Below the pieces are notes generated by a model, which was not told where the DNA came from, did not search any database, and worked only from the letters and a program-made list of their open reading frames with translations. A DNA stretch of 64,000 bases from Paenibacillus aurantius (lineage in GTDB: Bacteria; Bacillota; Bacilli; Paenibacillales; NBRC-103111): positions 1,018,501-1,082,500 of the forward strand of contig NZ_CP130318.1 of the NCBI RefSeq assembly GCF_032268605.1, written 5' to 3'. Position 1 is the stretch's first letter. The number at the start of each line of letters is the position of its first letter. The translations under genes were made by a program, and so were the position numbers. Shown piece after piece: positions 41,017 to 49,989 of the stretch.

Positions 41017-41466
41017 TCAGTTAACCACGATATACCCGACCATCGGGCCTTCATGGCTCGCATCGGAGTGGTTGAGGCACACGATTTTGTAGATGCCTTC
41101 TTTCTCGGCGGTGAAGGAGACGGTCGTTTCCTTTCCTTTTTTGACCTGGCCCTTGACGCCCAGGCCTTCGATGACAAAGTGGTGGTCGTCCCCATTAAAG
41201 CCCCGGATGGACAGGGTGACGGCTTCTCCCTTCTTAACCGGGATCGTGTCGGGGGACCAGCGGTACACCTCCACATCCTTGCCGTCCGGGCCCTTGGCCT
41301 TCAGCTCGGCGGTGACCATCGGGATGACCCTTGCGTTTTCGGCTTGGGCCATCGTTTCGGCGGATTTCGTTTCGTACCGGAAGTAGAGGAATGCGGCGGC
41401 AGCGGCGACGCATAGGCCGGCGGTCAACAATACCTTGGCCCGGTTGATTTTGAAGGATACGATCAT
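41017..41466 (-). CDS. Membrane-anchored cupredoxin-domain protein
   Basis: 149 residues from the ATG at 41466, chosen for GGGAGGGAC upstream; the earlier in-frame Met is not preceded by an RBS. One membrane helix (about 10-30) precedes a cupredoxin fold. Likely copper ligands are His in GDDHHFVI and Cys, His and Met in IVCLNHSDASHEGPMVGY. The pattern fits blue or Cu-A-like cupredoxins outside the membrane, perhaps in electron transfer. A binding partner is not evident nearby. Confidence 0.75.
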   Translation of the reverse strand: MIVSFKINRAKVLLTAGLCVAAAAAFLYFRYETKSAETMAQAENARVIPMVTAELKAKGPDGKDVEVYRWSPDTIPVKKGEAVTLSIRGFNGDDHHFVIEGLGVKGQVKKGKETTVSFTAEKEGIYKIVCLNHSDASHEGPMVGYIVVN

Positions 41467-41538
41467 GGCTTGTCCCTCCCAGGGAAAGAAATTGGGTTGC
41501 AGATACTTATGGGTATGCGGCAACCTGTCCGCTCATGA

Positions 41539-41568
41539 TTGACAAATTTAGTTGCGGCGTGATATAAC
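41539..41568 (+). promoter_or_regulatory. Promoter of the aldolase-like gene
   Basis: TTGACA at 41539 and TATAAC at 41563, 18 bases apart, immediately before the gene. Confidence 0.7.
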
Positions 41569-41632
41569 TAAGAATATTCTTTACTGCTTAAAAGCACCAA
41601 CGTGCGAAAGGAACCGGAGGAGGAAGTTTGAC

Positions 41633-42598
41633 ATGGTCAAGGACAACTGCAAGATATTGGACTGTACGATCCGCGACGGCGGGCTGGTTAACAATTGGGA
41701 TTTCAGCGTAGATTTCGTGAGAGACCTGTATCAGGGCTTAAGCGATGCCGGCGTGGAATATATGGAAATCGGGTATAAGAACTCCCCCAAGCTGCTGAAA
41801 GGCGCGGATTCCGGTCCATGGCGTTTTCTTGACGAGAACTTCCTGAGGGACGTTATTCCGCACAAGACGGCCACCAAGCTTTCGGCGCTGGTCGATATCG
41901 GCCGGGTGGACGAGAACGACATCCTTCCCCGCGAGGATTCCATGCTGGACCTGATTCGCGTAGCCTGCTACATCAAGGACGTGGAGAAGGGGCTGGAGCT
42001 CGTGCAGACCTTTCATGACAAGGGCTACGAAACGAGCCTTAACATCATGGCACTCTCCCATGTGCTCGACCACGAGCTGGTAGAAGCCTTCGAAGAAATA
42101 GCCAAGAGCCCGGTGGACATCGTGTATGTCGTCGATTCGTACGGCAGCATGGATGCGAAGGACATCGAATTCCTCGTGGAGAAGTTCAAGAAGCATCTCC
42201 CGAACAAGAAGCTCGGCATTCATACGCATAACAACATGCAGCTGGCCTTTGCCAATACGTTGACGGGGCTCCAGCACGGGGTTACCTACCTGGACTCCTC
42301 GGTATACGGTATGGGCCGCGCGGCCGGCAACTGCCCAACGGAGCTTCTGCTTGGCCTTCTGAAGAACACGAATTACGAGCTTCGTCCCGTTCTGGATATT
42401 ATCGAGCGCCATATGCTCCAGATCCGCAAGACCTGGGAGTGGGGTTACATTATCCCTTACATGGTGGCCGGTCACCTGAACGAGCACCCGCGTGTGGCTA
42501 TGGCCCTGCGCGACAGCGAGGACCGCGACAAGTTCGTGGACTTCTACGACAAGCTGACCTCTCCGGAAGTATCCGCGGCGGGAAGCAAGGCGGACTAA
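41633..42598 (+). CDS. DRE-TIM metallolyase-like aldolase domain protein
   Basis: 321 residues from the ATG at 41633 with GGAGGAGGAAG upstream. The N-terminal ILDCTIRDGGLVNNWDF is the DRE-type metal and substrate motif of 4-hydroxy-2-oxovalerate aldolases and HMG-CoA lyase-like barrels. HTHNNMQLAFANT provides the second metal His pair, and GMGRAAGNCPTELLL follows. DmpG-type enzymes normally have a partner acyl-CoA-forming dehydrogenase; none is seen, so the native reaction is open. It carries its own promoter. Confidence 0.84.
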   Translation: MVKDNCKILDCTIRDGGLVNNWDFSVDFVRDLYQGLSDAGVEYMEIGYKNSPKLLKGADSGPWRFLDENFLRDVIPHKTATKLSALVDIGRVDENDILPREDSMLDLIRVACYIKDVEKGLELVQTFHDKGYETSLNIMALSHVLDHELVEAFEEIAKSPVDIVYVVDSYGSMDAKDIEFLVEKFKKHLPNKKLGIHTHNNMQLAFANTLTGLQHGVTYLDSSVYGMGRAAGNCPTELLLGLLKNTNYELRPVLDIIERHMLQIRKTWEWGYIIPYMVAGHLNEHPRVAMALRDSEDRDKFVDFYDKLTSPEVSAAGSKAD

Positions 42599-42698
42599 AG
42601 CTTCGGGCTCCGGAGCCTGACGCTTCTCTTCGGTCCCCGTTCTTAGCGGATCCCAGGCTGCAACGCACAGCCGGGCTCACCTGCTCTTGATTGTATGG

Positions 42699-42735
42699 AA
42701 GCTCCCCCGCCGTATGGCAGGGGGGCTTTCTTTCT
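42699..42735 (+). terminator. Terminator after the aldolase-like gene
   Basis: AGCTCCCCC pairs with GGGGGCT-type sequence around GCCGTATGGC, followed by TTTCTTTCTTT. Confidence 0.8.
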
Positions 42736-42794
42736 TTCCGTTTGAGGGATGGTTTATGCTAGAATAGAGAGGATGGAGACTAGAAGAAAGTAGG

Positions 42795-43406
42795 GTGGAG
42801 ATGGGAGATTGGATACATAACATTCTGGAGTTTCTAACCGGGCTGGGGTATTGGGGCATCATGCTCGGGCTGATGATCGAAGTCATCCCCAGTGAAATTG
42901 TACTTGCCTATGCCGGTTATCTAGTCAGCGAGGGAAGAATCAATTTTGTCGAAGCGGTCATTTTCGGGACGATCGGCGGCGTTATCGCCCAGATTTTTGT
43001 TTACTGGATCGGGCGCTACGGCGGCCGGCCGTTTGTGGAGAAGTTCGGCAAATACCTGCTGATCCACAAGAAGCATATCGACGCGGCCGAGAACTGGTTT
43101 ACCAAATACGGGACGGGCGTCATCTTCACGGCGCGGTTCATTCCGGTAGTCCGCCATGCCATTTCCATCCCGGCGGGGATGGCGCGCATGCCCTTGAGCA
43201 AGTTTACCCTTTATACGACGCTTGCCATTATTCCCTGGTCCATCCTGTTTATTTGGCTCGGGGAGAAGCTTAGCTCCCTAGGGAAGAATTATGAGCAGAT
43301 CGACGAAATCGCGGGACCCTACACGAAGCCCATTCTCGCAGCGGCTATCGGGCTTACGGCCTTGTATTTCATTATCAAGATCCTTCTGAACCGCCGGAAG
43401 CGTTGA
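42795..43406 (+). CDS. DedA family membrane protein
   Basis: 203 residues from a GTG; an ATG two codons later is equally possible. It is almost wholly hydrophobic, with the family motif FxGxxG-like element (FGTIGGVIAQIFVYWIGRYGG) and TARFIPVVRHAISIPAGMARM, which includes the conserved Arg residues of the SNARE-associated/DedA fold. DedA proteins take part in lipid flipping and membrane homeostasis. It is a member of the YngC-like group. Confidence 0.87.
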   Translation: MEMGDWIHNILEFLTGLGYWGIMLGLMIEVIPSEIVLAYAGYLVSEGRINFVEAVIFGTIGGVIAQIFVYWIGRYGGRPFVEKFGKYLLIHKKHIDAAENWFTKYGTGVIFTARFIPVVRHAISIPAGMARMPLSKFTLYTTLAIIPWSILFIWLGEKLSSLGKNYEQIDEIAGPYTKPILAAAIGLTALYFIIKILLNRRKR

Positions 43407-43493
43407 TTGGACACCGGGCGGACGTTTGCTACAATAAAGGAAGAAGGCTTTTTTGGTTTACCCATACTATAGATTCGGGAGGCTGGTCACACG

Positions 43494-44060
43494 ATGGCAA
43501 AAAATCTCGCTAACTCACTCGGAACCGGGCTGAAGCCGCAGGCATTTATCGATTCCATGCAGAAGAACAAGGAAAAGTTTGAGGAGTACTATAACGCTTT
43601 CGAATGGACCGATGCGGAAGATAAGGAGTATTTCGAATCCCTACGCAACCGCGACGACCTGCGCTGCGTGATCCTGGCCGCCGACTGGTGCGGGGATGTA
43701 GTCCGCAACGTACCGGTGGTGTTTCGGGCGCTGGAGAACAGCGGAATGCCGGTAGAGGTTCTGATCAAGGAAGAAAATGAGGACATCATGGACCAGTTTC
43801 TGACGATGGGCGGGAAGTCCATTCCCGTTGTCATCTTTACGGATACCGGCGGGTTTGTTCTCGGTCAATGGGGACCTCGTCCGGAGCACGTGCAAGCCGT
43901 TATGAGAGAATTCAAAAAGCACAATCCCGACCGGGAGGCTCCGGATTATAACGACAACATCCAGGTGGCCCGTGCCGAGATGATGAAGCAGTACGGGGAA
44001 GGGACCGGCTACCAAGCGGTCATCGTGAAGGAATTGCGCGATTTGATTTCCTCGTTCTAA
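43494..44060 (+). CDS. Thioredoxin-like protein (Thioredoxin_9 type)
   Basis: 188 residues. The active-site region is AADWCGDV, with one Cys of the usual WCxxC and the other replaced, so classical disulfide exchange is doubtful. The SIPVVIF element with its cis-Pro is present. The protein is cytoplasmic. RBS GGGAGGCTGG precedes the ATG. It is followed 44 bases later by the MBL hydrolase and may share a transcript. Confidence 0.85.
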   Translation: MAKNLANSLGTGLKPQAFIDSMQKNKEKFEEYYNAFEWTDAEDKEYFESLRNRDDLRCVILAADWCGDVVRNVPVVFRALENSGMPVEVLIKEENEDIMDQFLTMGGKSIPVVIFTDTGGFVLGQWGPRPEHVQAVMREFKKHNPDREAPDYNDNIQVARAEMMKQYGEGTGYQAVIVKELRDLISSF

Positions 44061-44104
44061 GTTGACGAATGATTGATCAACGAAACAGCCGGCAGGAGGA
44101 GCCT

Positions 44105-44728
44105 ATGATACAAATCGAAACGGTCACACTCGGGCCATTGGAGACGAATGCTTACCTGCTGAGCGATCCCGCGGCCAAGCGGGCGGTCGTCATCGACCCC
44201 GGGATGAATCCGAAGGCGCTGCTTCGGCGGATCGCCGATCTGGAGGTGGAGGCGATTCTGCTGACGCATGCCCACTTTGACCATATCGGCGGGGTCGACG
44301 AAGTTCGCAGGCTGAAGGGCTGTCCGGTGTATCTTCACGATGCGGAAGCCGACTGGCTGACGGACGCGAAGAAGAACGGATCGGCCCGCTGGCCGGAGCT
44401 AGGCGGCCCGATTGCAACGGAGCCGGCGGAGTATGCCCTGGACGAAGGGCAGACGCTGACCCTGCTCGGCCAAACCATCCGCGTCTTCCATACGCCGGGA
44501 CACTCGCCGGGAAGCGTTAGCTTCCTGATGGGAGAACATCTGTTCAGCGGGGACGTTCTCTTCCGCCTCGGGGTGGGACGAACCGACCTATACGGAGGAA
44601 GCGAGAACGCCCTGCTGGACTCGATTCAGGACAAGCTGTTCGCCCTCGATGATGAGGTCAAGGTTTACCCGGGACACGGACCCCGGACGACCATCGGCTA
44701 TGAGAGGGACAACAATCCATACGTGTAA
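44105..44728 (+). CDS. MBL-fold hydrolase, glyoxalase II-like (YqgX type)
   Basis: 207 residues from the ATG at 44105, which has GGCAGGAGG upstream. The zinc motif THAHFDHIGG (about 57-66), PGHSPG (about 133-138), an Asp in SGDVLF and a His in VYPGHGP give the two-metal site. Glyoxalase II-like proteins of Gram-positives (YqgX) act on lactoyl-bacillithiol or related thioesters. The C-terminal substrate domain is short, as in YqgX. Substrate is inferred from family only. Confidence 0.87.
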   Translation: MIQIETVTLGPLETNAYLLSDPAAKRAVVIDPGMNPKALLRRIADLEVEAILLTHAHFDHIGGVDEVRRLKGCPVYLHDAEADWLTDAKKNGSARWPELGGPIATEPAEYALDEGQTLTLLGQTIRVFHTPGHSPGSVSFLMGEHLFSGDVLFRLGVGRTDLYGGSENALLDSIQDKLFALDDEVKVYPGHGPRTTIGYERDNNPYV

Positions 44729-44864
44729 CCCGATAAGGAGATTTTTCAGGGCCGCAGGGAGCCGGTTTTCGGGTTGTCTACCAGAATCTGGAGATTTGGG
44801 TATGGACAGGACCGGCTCTTTCTGCTAAAGTGAAATTTATCCAATTGCATATCGACTGTTTGCG

Positions 44865-44916
44865 AAGGACGCAAGCTTACGGCATAAGCCGTTTAGCTGC
44901 GTCCTTTTTATTTTTC
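44865..44916 (+). terminator. Terminator before the Tad-like locus
   Basis: AAGGACGCA pairs with TGCGTCCTT, with an inner AGCTTACGGC/GCCGTTTAGCT helix, followed by TTTATTTTT. Confidence 0.85.
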
Positions 44917-44957
44917 CGTATGACGGAAAACGATTTTACAGGCAAGGAGGTTTCCGA

Positions 44958-45674
44958 TTGAACCGAAAAAGGAACTTAGTGATCAGTACCGGAGCCCTTC
45001 TTCTGGCCGGGCTGCTGGTCTATGGGGTGTATCTGCTCCAAATCCGTCAGGTGGAGCTGCAGCAGACGGTAGGGGTCGTCGTCCCTAAGGAATTCATCAA
45101 GGCAGGGACGCTTCTTACGGAGGATATGCTGGAGGTTATGCCGATGGTAAAGGGAGCATACCGGGAGCAAATGGCCGTAAGGGTGGAAGACTTGGTCGGC
45201 CAGGAGAATCTCGTTCCGCTTGGAGGGAAAGAGCCAGTGCTTCTCTGGAAGCTGGACCGGTTTCATCTCATGCCGGGGGAAGGGCAGGCTACCTTCCAGA
45301 TCCCGAAGGACTATATTCTCTCCTTATCCGGAGGAATCCGGGCGGGGGATCAGGTCCGGCTGTACTTGTCCGGGAAGGAGGGGGCGATCCGGCTGTTCCC
45401 CCATGACATTACCGTTGCTTCCGTGAAGTCCGCCGCTAATGTAGAGGTGGATGATTCGAAGCAGTCTGCCATGACCTCCCGGTTCAGCGGAGACGCGGAG
45501 AAGATGTATGCCTCCCGCAGGGAGGCAAACGGGGCGATCGATCAAATCAATCTCAACCTGACGGAGGAGGAGTGGATCCGGATAGACGAAGCCTGCCGGA
45601 GCAAGCAGTCCAAGCTGGTGATCGCCTTCAGCTCGGCATCCCTTCCTCTTCCGCCGAAAGGAGTGGAACCATGA
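44958..45674 (+). CDS. CpaB-like SAF domain protein
   Basis: 238 residues. One N-terminal membrane helix (about 7-28) is followed by an SAF domain (about 38-100, VVVPKEFIKAGTLLTEDM). This is the CpaB arrangement: an inner-membrane protein of Tad/Flp pilus assembly that acts outside the cell membrane. Its location at the head of a locus encoding TadA-, TadB- and TadC-like proteins supports this. The ATGA overlap couples it to the next gene. Confidence 0.82.
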   Translation: MNRKRNLVISTGALLLAGLLVYGVYLLQIRQVELQQTVGVVVPKEFIKAGTLLTEDMLEVMPMVKGAYREQMAVRVEDLVGQENLVPLGGKEPVLLWKLDRFHLMPGEGQATFQIPKDYILSLSGGIRAGDQVRLYLSGKEGAIRLFPHDITVASVKSAANVEVDDSKQSAMTSRFSGDAEKMYASRREANGAIDQINLNLTEEEWIRIDEACRSKQSKLVIAFSSASLPLPPKGVEP

Positions 45675-46525
45675 AGCAGATCCTGCCAGTAGACGGAAGG
45701 AGAAGGGTAGCTGTTTTCATCGGCACGACCCCGAATATCGGCACGACGCTGGTTGCGTATTCCGCTGCCGTTGCCGTCGCCAGGGAAACCGGAGGGAGAA
45801 TCGGCTACCTGTGTCTCAATCTCAAAAGCTCGAAACTGCATCGGTACTTGGGCATAGACGAAGCTCCCGCTTCCTTGGACAGCCTGAGGGCGGATCTGAA
45901 ATCCCGCTCGCTCACCAAGGAGAGGCTGATGCAGCATTGCAAGAAGGTGCCGGGCGCCGACGGCCTGTCCCTTCTTTTCGGGAGCCTGCTGAGGGAGCAG
46001 GCGGAATTTTTTCAGCCGGAGGACGTGGAGCATCTTCTCTGCGTAGCCGAGGAGGCATTCGATCTGGTTATCGCCGAAGTGAACGCGTATTGGGACAATG
46101 CCGCCACTGTTTGCGCCATGGAACAGGCCTCCGAGCGGTTCGTGGTCACCACTCCTGACATTACGCATTTTCAGGAGGACTTTCAGAGGTGGATGCGCAC
46201 GTCGTGCTCCCTTCTCGGAATCCCGCTATCGGCCTGCCGGCTGATTGTGAACGGAGGCGATCCGGGAGGGGGCGGAGGAATTCGCTCCAAGGACATCGCC
46301 AAGGACATGGGAGTGGAGTTGGTGGCCGAGCTGACCCGGTATCCGGACGTAACCCGTTTCATCAATCAGGGGACGTTGACGGAATGGGCGGCGGGTCAGC
46401 CGCTCCTACGCCGGCAGCTGGACTCCGTTGCGGATTATTTAATGAAGATGAGCGGGCTTGCTCCCGCTCCGGCCAAAGCCCGAAAGACCATGAAGGAACG
46501 GATGTTTCCCCGAATAAGCGTGTAG
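45671..46525 (+). CDS. CpaE/MinD-like protein with degenerate Walker A
   Basis: 284 residues from the ATG at 45671. It has the fold pattern of a CpaE-type P-loop ATPase, but the nucleotide loop reads IGTTPNIGTT (about residues 16-25) where KGGVGKT-like sequence is expected; the essential Lys pair is gone. GYLCLNLKSSKLHRYLG and DLVIAEVNAYWDN correspond to later strands. It could still bind nucleotide or act only as a polarity/scaffold component. It overlaps cpaB by ATGA. Confidence 0.72.
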   Translation: MKQILPVDGRRRVAVFIGTTPNIGTTLVAYSAAVAVARETGGRIGYLCLNLKSSKLHRYLGIDEAPASLDSLRADLKSRSLTKERLMQHCKKVPGADGLSLLFGSLLREQAEFFQPEDVEHLLCVAEEAFDLVIAEVNAYWDNAATVCAMEQASERFVVTTPDITHFQEDFQRWMRTSCSLLGIPLSACRLIVNGGDPGGGGGIRSKDIAKDMGVELVAELTRYPDVTRFINQGTLTEWAAGQPLLRRQLDSVADYLMKMSGLAPAPAKARKTMKERMFPRISV

Positions 46526-46537
46526 AGGAGGGTGCGC

Positions 46538-47941
46538 ATGATGCCAGGGAAGTTCTCCCTGCTGGCCTATGCCAATTCCAAGAACGGCCGTCAGATGCCG
46601 GCGGAGGAGTCAGCCGGCCGGGGACAGGCGGAGGAAGAAGCCAAGCGGATTTTTGACGGCTGGGCGGAAGAGATCCGCAGCGAGCTGGCCTCGGGCCGGG
46701 GCCGGTCGGAGGAAGAAAGGCAGCAGTATGGAGAGATGCTTAACCGCGCGGTACTGGGGTATGAGGAGGACCGGTTCCGCATCCTTATGATCATCCAGGA
46801 CAAGCTCGCCAAGAAACGGATCGGGGACATTCGTCCTCCGAACCGTACTTACGGGACGCTGGCGGAAGCCATTTTTGCCGAGGTCATCGGACTGAACGTG
46901 CTGGAGCTCGTGCTCAAGAACAAGGAGGGCTTGGAGGAAATCCAGGTGGTGGGGACCAAGATTTTCGAAGTGCGGGGCGGCACTTCGCGCCCTTCCCCGG
47001 TGAAGATGAATTCCTTACGGGACGTGGAACGGATTCAGCAGAATCTGGTGCTGTATAACAACGACACGCTGAATCCCCGCAAAAGATGGGCGGAGGTAAG
47101 GCTGAAGGATGGTTCCCGCGTCACCATGACGGGATACGGGTATACGGCGGAGCCGACGCTGACCATCCGCTTTTACACGATGAACAGCTTTACTCTCCAA
47201 ACCCTCTGCCTGCCCATCTACGAAACGATTAACGAGCCCATTCGGAGGCTGCTCACCTGTCTGCTCGCTTCCTGCTTCAATCTCGTCATCATCGGCCCAA
47301 CGAACTCCGGGAAGACCAATCTCATCAAGGCCCTTGTTTCCGAGCTGCCCCAGGAGGAACGGATTGTTACCATCGAAGGCCGCTTTGAGCTTATGCTGAA
47401 GAGGGATTTTCCGGACCGGAATATCATAGAGTACGAAATGGACGAGACCGACCCGAAGCATTCCGGCGAACAGGCATTTAAGCTGGCTCTCCGCCAATCT
47501 CCGAAACGGATTGTGCATGCGGAGATCCGGGATGAAGATGCCAATCTGTATGTCCGTGCCTGCACGAGAGGGCATGAGGGAAGCATGACCTCGGTGCACG
47601 TCAACCAGTTGGAGGATGTGCCGGAGGCGATTACCGATATGTGCATGATGGATGGAAGAGGGATGAACCCGGACCGGCTGGTCAAACGGATCGCCGATTA
47701 TGTCACGAATATCGGTCTGGAGATGGCGGTAGTCGACGGCAAAAGAAAGCTGGTCCGGATTGGGGAATATGAATATAAGGAAGGCGGGGTAGCGGTCCGC
47801 GATTTGGTCCGGTATGACCGGGAGAAGAAGGAGTGGGAGTTCCCCGGGGAGTTTACCCGAAAGGCCGTTCAGCGGATGGGGAGATACGACCGGGAGGGGC
47901 TTGCCGGGTTGGTGGAAGAGGGAGTGATCTCCGCATGCTGA
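46538..47941 (+). CDS. tadA: TadA/CpaF secretion ATPase
   Basis: 467 residues from the ATG at 46538 with AGAGGAGG upstream. Walker A is IGPTNSGKTNLIKA (about residue 250), the Asp box and Walker B follow (RIVHAEIRDEDANLYVRAC), and the His box is in TSVHVNQLEDV. This is the hexameric motor of Tad/Flp-type export. The N-terminal domain is of the CpaF kind. The stop overlaps the next start (ATGCTGA). Confidence 0.92.
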   Translation: MMPGKFSLLAYANSKNGRQMPAEESAGRGQAEEEAKRIFDGWAEEIRSELASGRGRSEEERQQYGEMLNRAVLGYEEDRFRILMIIQDKLAKKRIGDIRPPNRTYGTLAEAIFAEVIGLNVLELVLKNKEGLEEIQVVGTKIFEVRGGTSRPSPVKMNSLRDVERIQQNLVLYNNDTLNPRKRWAEVRLKDGSRVTMTGYGYTAEPTLTIRFYTMNSFTLQTLCLPIYETINEPIRRLLTCLLASCFNLVIIGPTNSGKTNLIKALVSELPQEERIVTIEGRFELMLKRDFPDRNIIEYEMDETDPKHSGEQAFKLALRQSPKRIVHAEIRDEDANLYVRACTRGHEGSMTSVHVNQLEDVPEAITDMCMMDGRGMNPDRLVKRIADYVTNIGLEMAVVDGKRKLVRIGEYEYKEGGVAVRDLVRYDREKKEWEFPGEFTRKAVQRMGRYDREGLAGLVEEGVISAC

Positions 47942-48870
47942 CGGCCGCCAAGTATGCCCTTTTGCTCCTGCTCTTCCTGCTGCTGTTCGCTTCGCTGAGA
48001 GGGTTTCTGCACCTTTTCATCGGCGAGAGGAAAGCCAGGCTGCGCCTGATTCATTCCCGCTCTTCTCCTTGGGAACACAAAGTAGCGGGGTGGGCGGAGA
48101 AGCTTCAAGGATGGACGGCCCATCTCAAGGATCTGCTGGAATCCAACCGGACCCGGATGTCCGTACGGATGTTTCTCGGTGTCTCCTTCCTCCTTCTTCT
48201 CGGTGGCTTTTCCTGCGGCTTTCTGCTGTTCTACAACATCAAAGGCGTTCTTTCCCTGACCGCGATTCTCGGAGCGCTGCCCTATCTCCTTATGAGAATG
48301 AGGCTGATTTCCCTGCAGCTGAAGACCCGGCTTGATTTTCTGCCGGCCGTCGAGGTGTTCTACCAATGTTACGTGCTGTCCGCCCATCCCAACATCCGCA
48401 ATGTGCTTCGTACGGCTCTTGCCGACGACCGCATCCGGTATCCCCTGAAGCCGGTTTTCGAGCAGCTGCATCTTAATTTGTCCACGAGCCGAGAGGCAGA
48501 GGACAGCTTGAGGATTTTTGCCCTGACGCTCGGGCACCATTGGGGTGACTATTTTGTCAGCATTATCCGGATCGGCATGCTCGAAGGCAATGATGTCAGC
48601 GCGAATCTGCGGGACCTCGTCATGGACATGCGGCGCGCCCAGCTTTTTGACCAGAACGAGCGTACCCGGCTGATGGAAATCCGGATCGCCAGCTTCTCCC
48701 CGCTTTTGTTTCTCGGCGTCTTTCTGTTCGTGAATTTTAAGATCAATTACAACAACGCCTATACCTATTATGTGCTGGATCCCGGGGGAAGGAACATGCT
48801 GCTCGATGCGGGGCTGATGATCTTCGCGTCCTTCCTGATGGGCCTATATCTTTCGATGAAGAGGATGTAA
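47935..48870 (+). CDS. TadB-like inner-membrane platform protein
   Basis: 311 residues. Hydrophobic segments lie at about 5-25, 80-115, 260-280 and 288-305, and a helical cytoplasmic domain (LPAVEVFYQCYVLSAHPNIRNV...) has the T2SSF-fold pattern typical of type II secretion F domains. It overlaps tadA by seven bases. Together with the next gene it would form the platform below the ATPase. Confidence 0.82.
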   Translation: MLTAAKYALLLLLFLLLFASLRGFLHLFIGERKARLRLIHSRSSPWEHKVAGWAEKLQGWTAHLKDLLESNRTRMSVRMFLGVSFLLLLGGFSCGFLLFYNIKGVLSLTAILGALPYLLMRMRLISLQLKTRLDFLPAVEVFYQCYVLSAHPNIRNVLRTALADDRIRYPLKPVFEQLHLNLSTSREAEDSLRIFALTLGHHWGDYFVSIIRIGMLEGNDVSANLRDLVMDMRRAQLFDQNERTRLMEIRIASFSPLLFLGVFLFVNFKINYNNAYTYYVLDPGGRNMLLDAGLMIFASFLMGLYLSMKRM

Positions 48871-48882
48871 GGAGGCGGAACC

Positions 48883-49785
48883 ATGGGGGAAACCCCTATC
48901 ATGCAAATCGTTCTCTGGCTGCAAAACGCCCTGCTGCTTGGTCTCGGCTTCGCGGGGTTCTACCACGGGCTTCAGCTGATTCCCGCCCGCCAAAGAAGAG
49001 TCGTGTTCCGCCAGCCCGGTGCCCCGGAGCCGGACCGGCTCCCTCCCGCCTCTCTGCTGAAGGCATTCGGGATTCGCGGGGACTCCGACTCTATGGAGGA
49101 AAAGAGGCAGCTCTTGGCTGGAGCGGGAATCCGGCTTCCTGTGCTTCGATTCGAGCTGCTGAGGAGGGCCGGGCTTGTTCTCATGCTGGCCGCGGGATTA
49201 TGGGGATACGCGGGCAGGAGCCATCCGGTCCTGCTTCTCTATCTCCCCTCCCTGTATTGGATGCTGGCGGCTTTTTTGGGAGCTGCCGCTTTGCTCGCCG
49301 ACAAGCCGGTGCTCGAGGCTCTGGTCAGGCAGCGGAGCTACCGCATCGTGAAGGAAATCTATGCCGTGAGCAATCAGCTCTTGTACTACAACGGCTCCCG
49401 GATGAATCTTCACGGCAAGCTGACCCGCTGCCTTCCGTATACCCGCATTTTGAGGAATGACCTGAGGCAGCTGCTCAACGATTGGTACCAGGATCCGGAT
49501 CAGGCCCTCCGCACGTTCAAGGACCGGCTCGGGACGGATGACGGGGCGGGGTTTGCGGAGACGCTGCAGTCCATGCGGCTTCATGAGCATGAGGCGTTCT
49601 ATGAGCTTCTGAAGCAGAGGATTCAAGATTTTAAAGACAAGCTTGATTTGATCAAGGAGGGGAAGAAAGAAACGACATCCTATTTGCTGTTTGTGCTGGC
49701 GGGCCTTCCGATCCTGAACACGTTCCGGATCTTTATCTACCCATGGGTGCAGGAGGGGCAGAAGCTATTTCAACAATTAAATTAA
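48883..49785 (+). CDS. TadC-like inner-membrane platform protein
   Basis: 300 residues. A membrane helix near the N-terminus, two around residues 90-145 and one near 265-285 enclose a T2SSF-like cytoplasmic helical part (RSYRIVKEIYAVSNQLLYY). The second platform subunit beside tadB is the usual pattern in Tad systems. RBS GGAGGCGGAACC precedes the ATG. Confidence 0.78.
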   Translation: MGETPIMQIVLWLQNALLLGLGFAGFYHGLQLIPARQRRVVFRQPGAPEPDRLPPASLLKAFGIRGDSDSMEEKRQLLAGAGIRLPVLRFELLRRAGLVLMLAAGLWGYAGRSHPVLLLYLPSLYWMLAAFLGAAALLADKPVLEALVRQRSYRIVKEIYAVSNQLLYYNGSRMNLHGKLTRCLPYTRILRNDLRQLLNDWYQDPDQALRTFKDRLGTDDGAGFAETLQSMRLHEHEAFYELLKQRIQDFKDKLDLIKEGKKETTSYLLFVLAGLPILNTFRIFIYPWVQEGQKLFQQLN

Positions 49786-49809
49786 CCGAGATAAAGGGGA
49801 TGAAGGATA

Positions 49810-49980
49810 ATGAGAAACATTTTGATGACGGTGATGCTCTTAATAGTAGTCGTTATTCTGTTTACCACCATTATTGACAAGGACAGCACCGGGACGAAGA
49901 GCATGATCAAAAGCAAGGGGGAAAGCATCAACACCGAGATCGGTACGCTGGTCAGTCCCTCCAAGCCCACTACTCCTTAA
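49810..49980 (+). CDS. Small single-helix membrane peptide A of the Tad-like locus
   Basis: 56 residues, ATG preceded by GATGAAGGATA. A hydrophobic helix (about 3-22) is followed by a polar tail with the segment STGTKSMIKSKGESIN. It resembles the next ORF in length and in the GTK/KG tail pattern. I see no leader-peptidase Gly-x4-Glu motif of Flp pilins. It may be a minor or non-canonical pilin-like subunit. Confidence 0.6.
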   Translation: MRNILMTVMLLIVVVILFTTIIDKDSTGTKSMIKSKGESINTEIGTLVSPSKPTTP

Positions 49981-49989
49981 GGGGCCGGC

